Below are positions 55,190-64,000 of a stretch of 64,000 bases of DNA, in pieces. Origin of the DNA: Sphingobium algorifonticola (lineage in GTDB: Bacteria; Pseudomonadota; Alphaproteobacteria; Sphingomonadales; Sphingomonadaceae); assembly GCF_004005485.1 (NCBI RefSeq), contig NZ_RZUL01000004.1:1-64000 (forward strand), written 5' to 3'. Numbering within the stretch: the first letter of the stretch is position 1; every line of letters begins with the position of its first letter. A program made the position numbers and the translations under genes. The notes under the pieces were generated by a model, which was given only the letters and a program-made list of their open reading frames with translations, was not told the DNA's origin and did no database searches.

Positions 55190-57003
55190 TGGCAGTCGGG
55201 GGGATCAGCGCAACCGACATCCTGCTGACCGAAGGCGTTGTCCTGCTGGGTGCGGGCGTCGCTTCGGTGATGCTGTTCCGGCGATTCGGGCTGGGCGCGG
55301 TACTGGGTTATCTGGTCGCGGGCGCGGCGGTCGGGCCGCAGGGCCTCGGGCTGGTCGGCGGCGGCGAATCGAAGCTGGCGATCGCCGAAATCGGCATCGT
55401 GCTGCTGCTGTTTCTCGTTGGCCTGGAACTGAACCCTACGCGGCTGTGGCGGCTGAAACGCGACATATTCGGGCTGGGCCTGACGCAGGTGGTGGCCTGC
55501 GGGCTGGCGCTGACGGGTATCATCTTCCTGTTTACCGGGTTCAGCTGGGGCGCGGCGCTGGCGCTGGGCCTGCCGCTGGCGCTGTCCTCCACTGCGCAGG
55601 TGCTGCCGGGCCTCAAGAACAGCGGGCGGATCAATTCGCCGTTCGGGGAAAAGGCCTTCTCGATCCTGCTGTTCCAGGATCTCTCGATCGTCCCGCTCAT
55701 TACGATCATCGCCGCCCTGTCCCGCAATCCGGCCGACGCAGCGGGGCCGCCGGGGTGGATGATGGCGCTCTATACCGTCGGCGCGATCGCCGGGCTGGTG
55801 CTGGCCGGGCGCTTCATCCTACGGCCGCTGCTGCGGCTGGTGGGCATATTGGGCGAGCGCGAGCTGTTCGTGGCGGTCGGCCTGTTCACGGTGCTGGCGA
55901 GTGCGGCGCTGATGCATGCGCTGCACCTGTCAACGGCACTGGGCGCGTTCGTGGCGGGCGTGATGCTGGCGGATTCGCCCTACCGGCATGAAATAGAGGC
56001 GGATGTGGAGCCGTTCCGCTCGATCCTGCTCGGCCTGTTCTTCCTGGCGGTCGGTATGGTGCTGGATCTGGAGGCAGTGCGGAACAACCCCCTGTTCGTG
56101 GTGTCCATGGCGCTGGTGCTGGTGGCGGTGAAGGCGCTGTTCATTACTGGCATCGCGCGGCTGTTCGGCATGGACTGGCGGCAGGGCCTGGGGCTTGGCC
56201 TGTTGCTGAGCCAGGGCGGCGAGTTCGGCTTCGTGCTGTTCACGCAGGCGCAGAACGCGCTGCTGATCGCGCCGGAAGCCGCCAGCCTGTTTGCCGCCAT
56301 CGTCACCTTCTCCATGGCGACCACGCCGTTCCTGATGCTGTTTGCCAGCCGGTTGGAGTTCGCGCCGCCCAAACCCGGCAGCGAACCGGAAGGCCCGGAC
56401 GACGCGCCGCAGGGCACGGCGATCATCATCGGCTATGGCCGGTTCGGCCAGACCGTCGCGCAGATGCTGATGGCCAGCGGCTGCTCGGTGACGATGATCG
56501 ACAAGAAGCCCGCGCAGATCGAAGTATCCGGCCAGTTCGACATGAAAGTCTACTATGGTGACGGCACCCGCATCGACTTGCTGCGGCGGGCGGGCGCGGA
56601 GGAGGCGCGTATCCTGGCCTTCTGCCTGGACGACCCCAATCTCGACGGCAAGCAGCTCGAACCGATACTGGAGGCGTTCCCGCAGGCAAAAGTCTATGTG
56701 CGCGCGTTCGACCGGCGGCAGCTGATGGCGATCAGCGGGCTGGAGCTGGCGGGCACGGTGCGCGAAGTCTATGAGTCGGCGGTGTGCATGGGGTGGCAGG
56801 CGATGCAGGCGCTCGGCATGTCCGAAGAGGAAATCGCCAATGTCGAGCGGCAGTACCGGGCCGTGGACCGCGAACGGCTGGACCGGCAGATCGCGGCGGG
56901 CGGCGACATCTATGCCGGGCGCGGCATCATGTATTCAGCGACGCGCCATGCCGAACCGCTCGGCCTGGTGGCATCGGCGGCACCTGCGGAATCGCCGTCA
57001 TGA
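55189..57003 (+). CDS. CPA2-type cation:proton antiporter with TrkA-N domain (KefB/KefC-like)
   Basis: 604 residues. About twelve membrane helices with the Na+/H+ exchanger motif (GYLVAGAAVGPQGLG, EIGIVLLLFLVGLELNPTRL), then a cytosolic RCK domain from about 400 (AIIIGYGRFGQTVAQMLMAS) that binds NAD(H). Members extrude K+ during electrophile or osmotic stress. The stop overlaps the next gene (ATGA). Confidence 0.9.
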   Translation: MAVGGISATDILLTEGVVLLGAGVASVMLFRRFGLGAVLGYLVAGAAVGPQGLGLVGGGESKLAIAEIGIVLLLFLVGLELNPTRLWRLKRDIFGLGLTQVVACGLALTGIIFLFTGFSWGAALALGLPLALSSTAQVLPGLKNSGRINSPFGEKAFSILLFQDLSIVPLITIIAALSRNPADAAGPPGWMMALYTVGAIAGLVLAGRFILRPLLRLVGILGERELFVAVGLFTVLASAALMHALHLSTALGAFVAGVMLADSPYRHEIEADVEPFRSILLGLFFLAVGMVLDLEAVRNNPLFVVSMALVLVAVKALFITGIARLFGMDWRQGLGLGLLLSQGGEFGFVLFTQAQNALLIAPEAASLFAAIVTFSMATTPFLMLFASRLEFAPPKPGSEPEGPDDAPQGTAIIIGYGRFGQTVAQMLMASGCSVTMIDKKPAQIEVSGQFDMKVYYGDGTRIDLLRRAGAEEARILAFCLDDPNLDGKQLEPILEAFPQAKVYVRAFDRRQLMAISGLELAGTVREVYESAVCMGWQAMQALGMSEEEIANVERQYRAVDRERLDRQIAAGGDIYAGRGIMYSATRHAEPLGLVASAAPAESPS

Positions 57004-57326
57004 TCGCAGTGCTGGCGGCGCTGTCCGCAGCGATGGCGGTGGCGGCGGGCGCGTTCGGGGCGCATGGCGCGTCCTCGCCTCAGGCCGCCGAATGGTTGCG
57101 CACCGGCGGCATGTATCAGCTTGTCCATGCGGTTGCGGCGGTGGCGATCATGGGGACGGCGCGCGGCCCGGCGGCGCTGCTGCTGGCGGGCGGCGCGATC
57201 TTCGGGTGCACGCTTTATGCCATGGCGCTGGGCGCGCCGCGCTGGCTGGGCGCGGTCACGCCGATCGGCGGCAGCCTGCTGATCGCGGGCTGGCTGTGGC
57301 TGGCGTGGGTGTACTGGCGGGGTTAG
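57000..57326 (+). CDS. DUF423 family membrane protein (YgdD-like)
   Basis: 108 residues, four membrane segments. The start MIAVLAALSAAMAVAAGAFG, then AHGASSPQAAEWLRTGGMYQ, is the DUF423 pattern. Function unknown. Its ATG overlaps the antiporter stop, suggesting cotranscription. Confidence 0.88.
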   Translation: MIAVLAALSAAMAVAAGAFGAHGASSPQAAEWLRTGGMYQLVHAVAAVAIMGTARGPAALLLAGGAIFGCTLYAMALGAPRWLGAVTPIGGSLLIAGWLWLAWVYWRG

Positions 57327-57339
57327 GCAGAAGGCGGGG

Positions 57340-57498
57340 TCAGGCAAAGGGGACGGATCTGCCCTTGCCGCGGCACTTGTCGGAACAGTAGATCACGGCG
57401 TCCCAGTCCCGCGCCCATTTCTTCCGCCAGCTAAAGGGCCGCGCGCAGACCGGGCAGACCTTCGACGGCAGGTTCGCCTTGGCCACGCCGTTGGGCAT
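57340..57498 (-). CDS. DUF2256 family zinc-ribbon-like protein
   Basis: 52 residues, beginning [20 protein letters not shown] and including [21 protein letters not shown]. Four Cys (CPVC and CSDKC) would bind zinc. A conserved short family in Proteobacteria with unknown role, often near DNA photolyase or cryptochrome genes. Confidence 0.85.
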   Translation of the reverse strand: MPNGVAKANLPSKVCPVCARPFSWRKKWARDWDAVIYCSDKCRGKGRSVPFA

Positions 57499-57534
57499 CA
57501 GCGTCGGCCGACTTTGGTGTGACGCGTACCCCAG

Positions 57535-57615
57535 GTCCGTTCGTGTCGCGCGAAGTCGAAACACATGATGCAGCGTTCGCGAACCGTCCCTCGACTGCGC
57601 TCGGGACGAACGGAC
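57535..57615. repeat. intergenic palindromic repeat, copy 1 (REP-like)
   Basis: An 81-bp element with perfect 10-bp terminal inverted repeats (GTCCGTTCGT / ACGAACGGAC). Internally it has CGAAGTCGA and CCCTCGACTGCGCTCGGG. A near-identical relative lies at 63569-63647. Such palindromic units are typical of sphingomonad intergenic regions. It fills most of the gap between the DUF2256 gene and aroB. Confidence 0.75.
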
Positions 57616-57634
57616 ATGGACGGTCTGGTCATGC

Positions 57635-58738
57635 TCAGCCCCGCTCTTCATCCAGGAAAGCAGCGACATCGGCCAGGTCAACGTCCCGCGCCAGGAACGT
57701 CTGCCCGATCCCGCGCGCGAGCAGGAAGGGCAGCTTTCCGCCCGCCATCTTCTTGTCATGCAGCATATGGGCGACGAGCGCGGCGCCGCTGGCATCGACA
57801 TGCGCCGTCGCCAGATCATGCGGCAGGCCGACGCTGCGCAGATGATCGGTCACGCGCGCCGCATCGGCGGGATCGCACAGCCCCTGCCGGGCGGAAAAGC
57901 GGAAGGCGAGCGCCATGCCCGCCGCCACGCCTTCGCCATGAAGCAGCGTGTCGGAAAAGCCCGTCTCCGCCTCCAGCGCATGACCGAAAGTATGCCCGAG
58001 GTTGAGGAGCGCGCGCCGCCCGGTCGTCTCGCGCTCGTCATCGGCGACGATCGCCGCCTTCGCACGGACGCCCTTTTCGATGGCGATGGCGCGAGCGGCG
58101 CGATCCCCCGCGATCAGCGCCGCGCCATACGCCTCGCACCACGCGAAGAAGGCGGCGTCGTCAATCAGACCATATTTGACGACTTCGGCATAGCCCGCGG
58201 CGACATCCCGCGGCGGGAGCGTGTCGAGCGTCGCGGGATCGATCAGGACAAAGGCAGGCTGATAGAAGGCGCCGACCAGATTCTTGCCCGCCGCGCTGTT
58301 GATCGCCGTCTTGCCCCCGACGCTGCTGTCGACCTGCGCCAGCAAGGTCGTCGGCACCTGCACGAAGTGGCAGCCGCGCTTCAGCATCGACGCGGCAAAG
58401 CCGACCAGATCGCCGATCACGCCGCCGCCCAGCGCGACGACATGATCGCTCCGCTCGACATCCAGCGCCAGCAGCCGGTCCGTCAGCGTTTCCAGGAAGC
58501 GCCAGCTCTTGGTGCTTTCGCCCGAGGGCAGGACGATCGGCTCGATCGCGATACCGCCGCCTGCCAGCCCGGCCTCCAGCCGGTCAAGCTGCGCCGCCGC
58601 CACATCGTCATCGGTGACGACGATCAGGCGCTTGTCGCGCGCGAAGCGGGCGAGGTGGATTGCCGCGCGATCGAGCGCGCCATCCTCGATCAGGATGTCA
58701 TAGCTGCGCGCGCCCAGGCTGACGGCTACGGTGGTCAT
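57635..58738 (-). CDS. aroB: 3-dehydroquinate synthase
   Basis: 367 residues from ATG 58738, overlapping the aroK stop (ATGA). Motifs are [58 protein letters not shown] (metal His) and [12 protein letters not shown]. It makes 3-dehydroquinate from DAHP in the shikimate pathway, with NAD and a divalent metal. Normal length and full set of active-site residues. Confidence 0.96.
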   Translation of the reverse strand: MTTVAVSLGARSYDILIEDGALDRAAIHLARFARDKRLIVVTDDDVAAAQLDRLEAGLAGGGIAIEPIVLPSGESTKSWRFLETLTDRLLALDVERSDHVVALGGGVIGDLVGFAASMLKRGCHFVQVPTTLLAQVDSSVGGKTAINSAAGKNLVGAFYQPAFVLIDPATLDTLPPRDVAAGYAEVVKYGLIDDAAFFAWCEAYGAALIAGDRAARAIAIEKGVRAKAAIVADDERETTGRRALLNLGHTFGHALEAETGFSDTLLHGEGVAAGMALAFRFSARQGLCDPADAARVTDHLRSVGLPHDLATAHVDASGAALVAHMLHDKKMAGGKLPFLLARGIGQTFLARDVDLADVAAFLDEERG

Positions 58739-59298
58739 GCGTTGAGCGCCTTCATGATCGTTTCGACGGCTGTTTCGTGCGGCGCGGCAACGCTGCGCAC
58801 ATGGATGGGCGCGAGCGCATAGACCGGATTGCGGACGGCGGCGAGTTCGGTCAGCACCTCGCGGGGGTTGCGCCCCTTCAACAGCGGACGGCCGTCGCGG
58901 CGCGACACCCGATCGACAAGCACGTCGATGTCGGCATCGAGCCATACGGCCCGCGCCGAAGAAAGGATGTGGGCGCGCGTCTCTGGCTGCATGAAGGCGC
59001 CACCGCCGGTCGCGATCACCTTGGGCGCGCCGTCGATCAGCCGGGCGATGACGCGACGTTCGCCGTCGCGGAAATGCGCCTCGCCATAGCGTTCGAACAT
59101 TTCGGCGATCGACATGCCGGCCGCCCGCTCGATCTCCTCATCAGCGTCAACGAACGGCAGGCCCAGCCGCGCGGCCAGGCGGCGGCCGACGGTCGACTTG
59201 CCGACGCCCATCATGCCGACAAGGACGATGGGAAGCTGCGGCGGCACGGGGCGCTGGCCATTATGCAAGGAGGGCTGGGATTTGCTGTTTCGCTGCAT
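58735..59298 (-). CDS. aroK: shikimate kinase
   Basis: 187 residues from ATG 59298. P-loop GMMGVGKSTVGRRLA, DADEEIERAAGMSIAEMF for shikimate binding, RDGERRVI, GGGAFMQ and the adenine loop RDGRPLLKGRNP. It phosphorylates shikimate. It is the first gene of the aroK-aroB pair and is divergent from the small membrane protein at 59421. Confidence 0.96.
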   Translation of the reverse strand: MQRNSKSQPSLHNGQRPVPPQLPIVLVGMMGVGKSTVGRRLAARLGLPFVDADEEIERAAGMSIAEMFERYGEAHFRDGERRVIARLIDGAPKVIATGGGAFMQPETRAHILSSARAVWLDADIDVLVDRVSRRDGRPLLKGRNPREVLTELAAVRNPVYALAPIHVRSVAAPHETAVETIMKALNA

Positions 59299-59420
59299 TG
59301 CGAGCGGGGCTATACAGCCACCCGCCGCCAAGGGCAAAAGCCGATTTCGCGGCGAAACGAAGTGGCCTGCCCGCCATGCCACTGGTCAAGCCGCTGCGAT
59401 TCCGCCTAAGTAGGGGCATC

Positions 59421-59606
59421 ATGAAGATCAAACGCCACAGCAACAGTTTCGAAAGCCGCCCCCGTCGCCGCAGCACCCTGCCGCTGATTCCGATCGTTCT
59501 CATTCTGCTGATCGTCGGTCTGTTCGCGCTGCTTTGGGCGCGCGGCGGCGAACAGCCGCAGGTGCGGGTGGAACAGGCCATCCCGCCCGAGAAGCTCGGC
59601 AAGTAA
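59421..59606 (+). CDS. small membrane-anchored hypothetical protein
   Basis: 61 residues from ATG 59421. A very basic N-terminus (SRPRRRSTLPL) is followed by one membrane helix (PIVLILLIVGLFALLWA) and a short outer tail. It lies 11 bp before the larger unknown gene at 59618, so likely one transcript. Function unknown. Confidence 0.72.
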   Translation: MKIKRHSNSFESRPRRRSTLPLIPIVLILLIVGLFALLWARGGEQPQVRVEQAIPPEKLGK

Positions 59607-59617
59607 GGGCGCGGGCG

Positions 59618-61465
59618 ATGCGGGGGCGCAGCATCCTGACGGTGGCGGGTCTGATCGCGGGCGCGGCGGTGGCGGCACTTACCGTGCCCGTGATCGACGC
59701 CGGTCTGGCGCAGAACGCACCCGAATCGCTGCTGCCGCCCGGCTTCGGTGATCCGCCGCCTCCTGCGGACACGCCGCGCACCCCGGCCCCCGCGCCTGCC
59801 CCCACCAATGTCCCGGCCTCCACGCCAACTGCCGCTGCCGGTGCACCGGGACTGTCGGTCGACCTTGCGATGCCCGCCGACATGGCCGACAATGCCGCAG
59901 CGGAGGTTGCGCTGAGCGAGGAGGAACTGGCCGCGCAGCAGGCGAAATATGACCTGCCCGACAGCGCGCGACGATCGCTGGACCGGGTGGGCCCGCTGAC
60001 GCCCGAGACGCGCGGGCTGGCGGCCAATGCGTTCGGGCGGCAATCGGGGCAATATCTTGCCAGCCTGATGAAGGCGAGCCATGCGCCCTTCGCCTCGCGC
60101 TGGACCTCCATATTGCTGCGGCGCGCCTTGTTGTCGGCAACCAACACGCCGCGCGATATCGATGGCGCAGACTATGTGGCGGAGCGGGCCTGGCTGCTGC
60201 TGCGAATGGGCGAGGCCGACGCCGCGCGGATGCTGGTGCAGAGCGTCGATCCCGATCGCTTCACGCCGCGGCTTTATGCCATTGCCATGCAGACCTATCT
60301 GGCGACGGCCGATCCGGCGGGGCTTTGTCCGCTGTCCGCCGGTGCGCTGCGCACCAGCAAGGAGCCGGGCTGGCAGATGTCGCGGGCCATCTGCGCGTCC
60401 TTTGCAGGCGACCAGGGTTCGGCCAGCGGGGCGCTGAACCAGGCGCAGCGGCAGGGCATCGCCCGCGGCATCGACTATCGGCTGGCGGAAAAGGTGGTGG
60501 GTGCCGGCTTCAACGCGCGTCGATCCGTCAAGATCGAATGGGACGGCGTGGACAATCTGACGGCCTGGCGCTTCGGCCTGGCAACAGCCGTCAACGTGCC
60601 GATTCCCGACGATCTGTGGCGGACGGCGGGGACGCATGTGCGCGCATGGGAAGCGCGCGCGCCGGTGCTCGGCCCGTTGCGGCGCTGGGACGGGACGCAG
60701 ATCGCCGCGCGGCTGGGCGTATTTTCCAGCGCGGCGCTGGTCGATTTCTACAGTGCGGCGGCGGCCGACCCCGATGCGACGGACGCTGCGCGCGACCGGG
60801 CGGAGGCGCTGGCGACGGCCCATACGGGCACGACCCCCGGCGCGCGGATCGACGCGATGCGCGGCATCTGGCAGGATGCCGATGGCGCGTTCGACTATAC
60901 CGGGCTGATCGCCGTCGCGCGCGCGGCCGCGGGCCTGCCGCTGGTGCCGGTGGCGGCGGACGACATGGTGCGGCTGATCGGCGCGATGCTGAGCGCAGGC
61001 TATGACCGCAGCGCGGCCCGCTGGGCGGGTGCAGTCAATGGGAGCGACGACGATGGTGCGCAGGATGCCTGGGCACTGCTGGCGCTGGGCGCGCCAAGCC
61101 CCGTGGTGGACCTGAGCCGCAACCGCGTGTCAGCCTATATCGATGCGTCCGACGGCATGAAGGGGCAGATGCTGCTGGCTGGCCTCGCCGGGCTGAACCG
61201 CCTGCCCGCCGGAGAGGCGGCAAGCCTTGCGGGTGACGCAGGCCTGTCGCTGGCGGCGAATACGCGCTGGGCGCGCGCCATCGGCGCAGCCGCACAGCGG
61301 GGAGAACGGGGCACCGTCGCGCTGCTCGCCGCGATCGGCCTTCAGGTGCCCGACTGGCGACGGGTGCCGCCCGCGCATCTCTATCATATCGTCGCGGCGC
61401 TGCACCGCGTGGGGCTCGACCCCGAAGCGCGGATGATCGCCGCCGAAGCGATCACGCGGTTGTGA
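59618..61465 (+). CDS. large periplasmic hypothetical protein with Pro/Ala-rich linker
   Basis: 615 residues from ATG 59618. A signal peptide or anchor (SILTVAGLIAGAAVAALTV) is followed by a Pro/Ala/Thr-rich linker (PPPPADTPRTPAPAPAPTNV) and then a helix-rich body from about 110 that looks like repeated helical pairs (RMGEADAARMLVQSVD, LATADPAGLCPLSAGALRTS), as in TPR or Sel1-like folds. No catalytic motif is seen. It is placed between aroK and xerD, with a small membrane protein before it. I know of no characterised member. Confidence 0.75.
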   Translation: MRGRSILTVAGLIAGAAVAALTVPVIDAGLAQNAPESLLPPGFGDPPPPADTPRTPAPAPAPTNVPASTPTAAAGAPGLSVDLAMPADMADNAAAEVALSEEELAAQQAKYDLPDSARRSLDRVGPLTPETRGLAANAFGRQSGQYLASLMKASHAPFASRWTSILLRRALLSATNTPRDIDGADYVAERAWLLLRMGEADAARMLVQSVDPDRFTPRLYAIAMQTYLATADPAGLCPLSAGALRTSKEPGWQMSRAICASFAGDQGSASGALNQAQRQGIARGIDYRLAEKVVGAGFNARRSVKIEWDGVDNLTAWRFGLATAVNVPIPDDLWRTAGTHVRAWEARAPVLGPLRRWDGTQIAARLGVFSSAALVDFYSAAAADPDATDAARDRAEALATAHTGTTPGARIDAMRGIWQDADGAFDYTGLIAVARAAAGLPLVPVAADDMVRLIGAMLSAGYDRSAARWAGAVNGSDDDGAQDAWALLALGAPSPVVDLSRNRVSAYIDASDGMKGQMLLAGLAGLNRLPAGEAASLAGDAGLSLAANTRWARAIGAAAQRGERGTVALLAAIGLQVPDWRRVPPAHLYHIVAALHRVGLDPEARMIAAEAITRL

Positions 61466-61490
61466 TTTGTGATCGGGTGCGTGATTTTTC

Positions 61491-61585
61491 CCGTTCGGGC
61501 TGAGCGTGTCGAAGCCTTGGACTGAACGCAGTGAAGTGCCTTCGCTACACTCAGGCTGGTCCTTCGACAGGCTCAGGGCGAACGG
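61491..61585. repeat. intergenic imperfect inverted repeat (REP-like, second family)
   Basis: The left arm CCGTTCGGGCTGAGC followed by GTGTCGAAG at 61491-61515 is mirrored at 61561-61585 (CTTCGACAGGCTCAGGGCGA, then ACGG) with two or three mismatches. A central CTGAACGCAGTGAAG adds a smaller dyad. Units of this form (GTTCGGGCTGAGCCTGTCGAAG) are frequent in sphingomonad genomes. It fills the gap before xerD. Confidence 0.7.
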
Positions 61586-61637
61586 ATCCTATTTGGCACA
61601 TTGTTTCTGACCTGATTTTGGAAGGGGAACGCATCCG

Positions 61638-62534
61638 ATGTCTGCCGACGCCGCGCTGATCGACCGTTTCCTCGAAATGATGGCGGCCGAGCGGGGTGCG
61701 GCGCGCAATACGCTGAACGCCTATCGGACCGACCTGCTGGCGGCATCCGAAGCGATCGGCGGGCTGGAGGCGGCGGACGGCGAGAGACTTGCGCGGCTGG
61801 CCGGGCTGTGGGCCGATCTGACCGCGTCCACCGTTGCGCGGAAAGTATCGGCACTGCGCGGCTTTTACGCCTTTTTGCAGGATGAGGGGTTTCGGGCGGA
61901 CAATCCCGCCAGCGCCCTGCCCCGCCCCGCGCAGCGCCGCCCCCTGCCCAAGATATTGAGCGGCGCCGACATCGACCGGATTTTCGCGGTGATCGCAGAC
62001 CGGCTGGCGGTGGCGCATCCGGCGCCGCATGACCTGCGCCTTTCCGCCATGATCGAGCTGCTCTACGGATCCGGCCTGCGCGCGAGCGAGCTGGTCGCCC
62101 TGCCCCGCCGCGCGCTGGCCGGCGACCGGCCGTTCCTGATCCTGCGGGGCAAGGGCGGCAAGGAGCGGATGGTGCCGATATCCGATCGCGCGCGCGCCGC
62201 CGTGGCGCACTGGTCCGCGCTGGTCCCCGCCGATGCGCTCTGGCTGTTCCCATCTGGCAAGAGCCATCTGAGCCGCATCCGCCTGTATCAGATGGTCAAG
62301 GCACTGGCGGCGGCAGCCGGTATCGCGCCCGAACGAGTCAGCCCGCATGTGCTGCGCCACGCCTTTGCCACGCATCTGCTGGAAGGCGGCGCAGACCTGC
62401 GCGCGCTCCAGACCATGCTGGGCCATGCCGACATCGGCACCACGCAAATCTACACCCATGTCGAAAGCGCGCGGCTGGTGGCGCTGGTCAACAGCCGTCA
62501 TCCGCTCGTTGACCTGAAGCCGCGCGCGTCCTAA
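61638..62534 (+). CDS. xerD: tyrosine recombinase XerD
   Basis: 298 residues. N-terminal SAM-like domain ([20 protein letters not shown]), then the catalytic domain with Arg in [15 protein letters not shown], Lys in [13 protein letters not shown], His/Arg in [28 protein letters not shown] with the Tyr nucleophile. Acts with XerC at dif sites to resolve chromosome dimers. Usual length and full catalytic set. Confidence 0.94.
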   Translation: MSADAALIDRFLEMMAAERGAARNTLNAYRTDLLAASEAIGGLEAADGERLARLAGLWADLTASTVARKVSALRGFYAFLQDEGFRADNPASALPRPAQRRPLPKILSGADIDRIFAVIADRLAVAHPAPHDLRLSAMIELLYGSGLRASELVALPRRALAGDRPFLILRGKGGKERMVPISDRARAAVAHWSALVPADALWLFPSGKSHLSRIRLYQMVKALAAAAGIAPERVSPHVLRHAFATHLLEGGADLRALQTMLGHADIGTTQIYTHVESARLVALVNSRHPLVDLKPRAS

Positions 62535-62544
62535 CGCGAGCGCC

Positions 62545-63489
62545 ATGGTCAGTTTTCTCGATTTCGAAAAGCCGGTTGCGGCGCTGGAAGCGCGCATTTC
62601 CGAACTGCGTGAAACGGCACGCGAAGGCGATCTTTCCATCGACGGAGAGATCGACAAACTCCAGCAACGCGCGCACAAGATGCTGGCGGACAGCTATGCC
62701 CGGCTGACGCCATGGCAGAAGACGCAGGTGGCGCGCCACGCCGACCGGCCGCATTTCAAACATTATGTCGCAGGGATATTCGACGATTTCCTGCCGCTGG
62801 CAGGCGACCGCGCCTTTGCCGACGATCAGGCGATACTGGGCGGATTTGCGCGGTTGGACGGGCGGCGGGTGATGGTGATCGGCCATGAAAAGGGCGACAA
62901 TACGGTCACGCGCCTGCGGCACAATTTCGGCATGGGGAAACCCGAAGGCTATCGCAAGGCGATCCGGCTGATGCAACTGGCCGACCGCTTCGGGCTGCCG
63001 GTGGTGACGCTGGTCGACACGTCGGGTGCCTTTCCGGGCGTGCAGGCGGAGGAACGCGGCCAGGCGGAGGCGATCGCCCGATCGACCGAACAATGCCTGG
63101 CGCTGGGTGTACCGATGGTCGCGGCGGTGGTGGGCGAAGGCGGATCGGGCGGCGCGGTGGCGCTGGCCGCCGCCAACCGTGTGCTGATGTTCGAGCATGC
63201 CGTCTATTCGGTGATCTCGCCGGAAGGCTGCGCCTCGATCCTGTGGCGCACGGCGGACAAGGCGAGCGACGCGGCCACCGCGATGCAGGTAACGGCGCAG
63301 CATCTCAAGAGCCTGGGCGTGATCGACGACATCGTGCCCGAGCCGGTGGGCGGCGCGCACCGGGCACCGGGCGAGGCGATCGCGGCGCTGAAGGCGGCGC
63401 TGATCCGGCATCTCGATGCGCTGGCGACGCTCAGCCCCGGTGCGTTGCGGACGCAAAGGGCGGACAAGTTCCTGGCCATGGGAACCTGA
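62545..63489 (+). CDS. accA: acetyl-CoA carboxylase carboxyltransferase subunit alpha
   Basis: 314 residues. N-terminal coiled region ([20 protein letters not shown]), then the crotonase-like domain: [59 protein letters not shown] and [18 protein letters not shown]. Makes malonyl-CoA together with AccD. Starts 11 bp after xerD. Confidence 0.96.
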   Translation: MVSFLDFEKPVAALEARISELRETAREGDLSIDGEIDKLQQRAHKMLADSYARLTPWQKTQVARHADRPHFKHYVAGIFDDFLPLAGDRAFADDQAILGGFARLDGRRVMVIGHEKGDNTVTRLRHNFGMGKPEGYRKAIRLMQLADRFGLPVVTLVDTSGAFPGVQAEERGQAEAIARSTEQCLALGVPMVAAVVGEGGSGGAVALAAANRVLMFEHAVYSVISPEGCASILWRTADKASDAATAMQVTAQHLKSLGVIDDIVPEPVGGAHRAPGEAIAALKAALIRHLDALATLSPGALRTQRADKFLAMGT

Positions 63490-63568
63490 ACCCGTTCCGC
63501 CGCTTTTCCTCCCTGCCCGCCTGTTCTAGGGTGGGGATGGAATGACCGAACCTGACTACTAACCCAAG

Positions 63569-63647
63569 CCCGTTCGTGTCGAGCGAAGTCGAGACACCTC
63601 GTGCAGCATATGCCGCCAGTCCCTCGACTGCGCTCGGGACGAACGGG
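63569..63647. repeat. intergenic palindromic repeat, copy 2 (REP-like)
   Basis: A 79-bp element with 9-bp perfect terminal inverted repeats (CCCGTTCGT / ACGAACGGG). Like copy 1 at 57535-57615 it contains GAGCGAAGTCGA-type and CCCTCGACTGCGCTCGGG blocks. Lies between accA and the M48 protease gene. Confidence 0.75.
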
Positions 63648-63703
63648 TGAAAAGTGAAGCTATCAGGCTCTCGACGATGCGAAGATAATCGGAGGAGATG
63701 GCA

Positions 63704-64000
63704 ATGCGGAAAAGGTGGATCGCGGCGGGCTGTGGCGCGGTGCTGGCGGGCGGGATACTCGCTTTGCCGCAAGCGACCGGCCAGCAGCGCCGAATCGCCA
63801 CCGCAACGGCGATCAGCCCGCAGGAAAAATCCGAAGGGGCCAAGGCCCATCCGCAATTGCTGGCCGAGTTCGGCGGGCCTTATGCCGGGCCGCAATCGGC
63901 CTATGTGACGCGGGTGGGGCAGAAGATCGCCGTCCAGTCCGGCCTGTCCAACGCGCAGGGCGACTTTACCGTGACCTTGCTCAATTCCCCCGTGAACAAC
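63704..64000 (+). CDS. M48-type metalloprotease, N-terminal part (runs off the window)
   Basis: The visible 99 codons start at ATG 63704, chosen because GGAGG is 8 nt upstream; ATG 63698 is too close to it. A signal peptide (RKRWIAAGCGAVLAGGILAL) is followed by PQEKSEGAKAHPQLLAEFGG and QSAYVTRVGQKIAVQSGLSN, the start of the periplasmic M48 (Oma1/BepA-like) proteases. The HExxH motif lies beyond the window end. Role probably envelope protein quality control. Confidence 0.72.
   Translation, partial: MRKRWIAAGCGAVLAGGILALPQATGQQRRIATATAISPQEKSEGAKAHPQLLAEFGGPYAGPQSAYVTRVGQKIAVQSGLSNAQGDFTVTLLNSPVNN

Noticed and set aside
59261..60823. 520-codon minus-strand frame
   Set aside because: Antisense of the exported helical-repeat protein, Arg/His-rich without domains; overlaps aroK start.

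Overview
The window is a high-GC alphaproteobacterial chromosome segment, most likely from a sphingomonad (Sphingobium, Novosphingobium or Sphingomonas). The evidence is a full Lig-type protocatechuate 4,5-cleavage pathway with proteins close to those of Sphingobium SYK-6, glycosyl genes associated with exosortase A, an aroK-aroB / xerD / accA housekeeping block, and alphaproteobacterial-style tRNAs.

Region 1 (1-6069) is the integrase-proximal end of an element inserted at the 3' end of a tRNA-Met gene. It carries a tyrosine integrase, a small unknown protein, a lytic transglycosylase, a CHC2/Toprim primase-like protein and a strawberry-notch protein cut short at a perfect 24-bp palindrome. 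A perfect alphaproteobacterial SOS-box pattern (GTTC-N7-GTTC) lies between the divergent transglycosylase and primase-like genes. The far end of the element is outside the window.

Region 2 (6.1-12.4 kb) holds a ferredoxin reductase, a 2'-5' RNA ligase-like protein, tRNA-Pro and tRNA-Ile2, a polysaccharide deacetylase-like protein, a histidine kinase with a worn ATP-binding domain, and an Lrp-family regulator.

Region 3 (12.4-22.9 kb) is a compact lig locus. A leftward set (unknown dehydrogenase, ligJ, ligA, ligB, ligC, aldo/keto reductase) and a rightward set (ligK, ligU, ligI, MaoC hydratase, CitE-like lyase) flank a LysR-type regulator that carries two helix-turn-helix domains. Together these genes take protocatechuate to pyruvate and oxaloacetate.

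Region 4 (22.9-30.4 kb) has an S24 repressor with its own palindromic operator, two small unknown genes, and an exosortase-A-associated glycosyltransferase, O-glycosylation ligase and acyltransferase without the exosortase itself, then an MscS channel.

Region 5 (30.4-53.7 kb) is an accessory catabolic and redox region. It has a five-gene Rieske oxygenase operon, a PQQ dehydrogenase, an uncharacterised ferredoxin/Cys-rich protein pair, an FAA hydrolase-amidohydrolase-MFS operon, a GntR regulator, two secreted beta-propellers, a sulfite-oxidase-like enzyme with cytochrome c, and a Tat-exported three-subunit molybdenum hydroxylase. Three intergenic regions here share paired WTGYATRCAW boxes exactly 20 bp apart, which suggests one GntR regulon covering the ferredoxin pair, the hydrolase-transporter operon and the propellers.

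Region 6 (53.7-64 kb) is core genome: three tRNAs (two atypical), cvpA, an IscU-like protein, a CPA2 antiporter, aroK-aroB, xerD, accA and the start of an M48 protease, punctuated by short palindromic intergenic repeats. No intergenic stretch without a gene exceeds about 300 bp.
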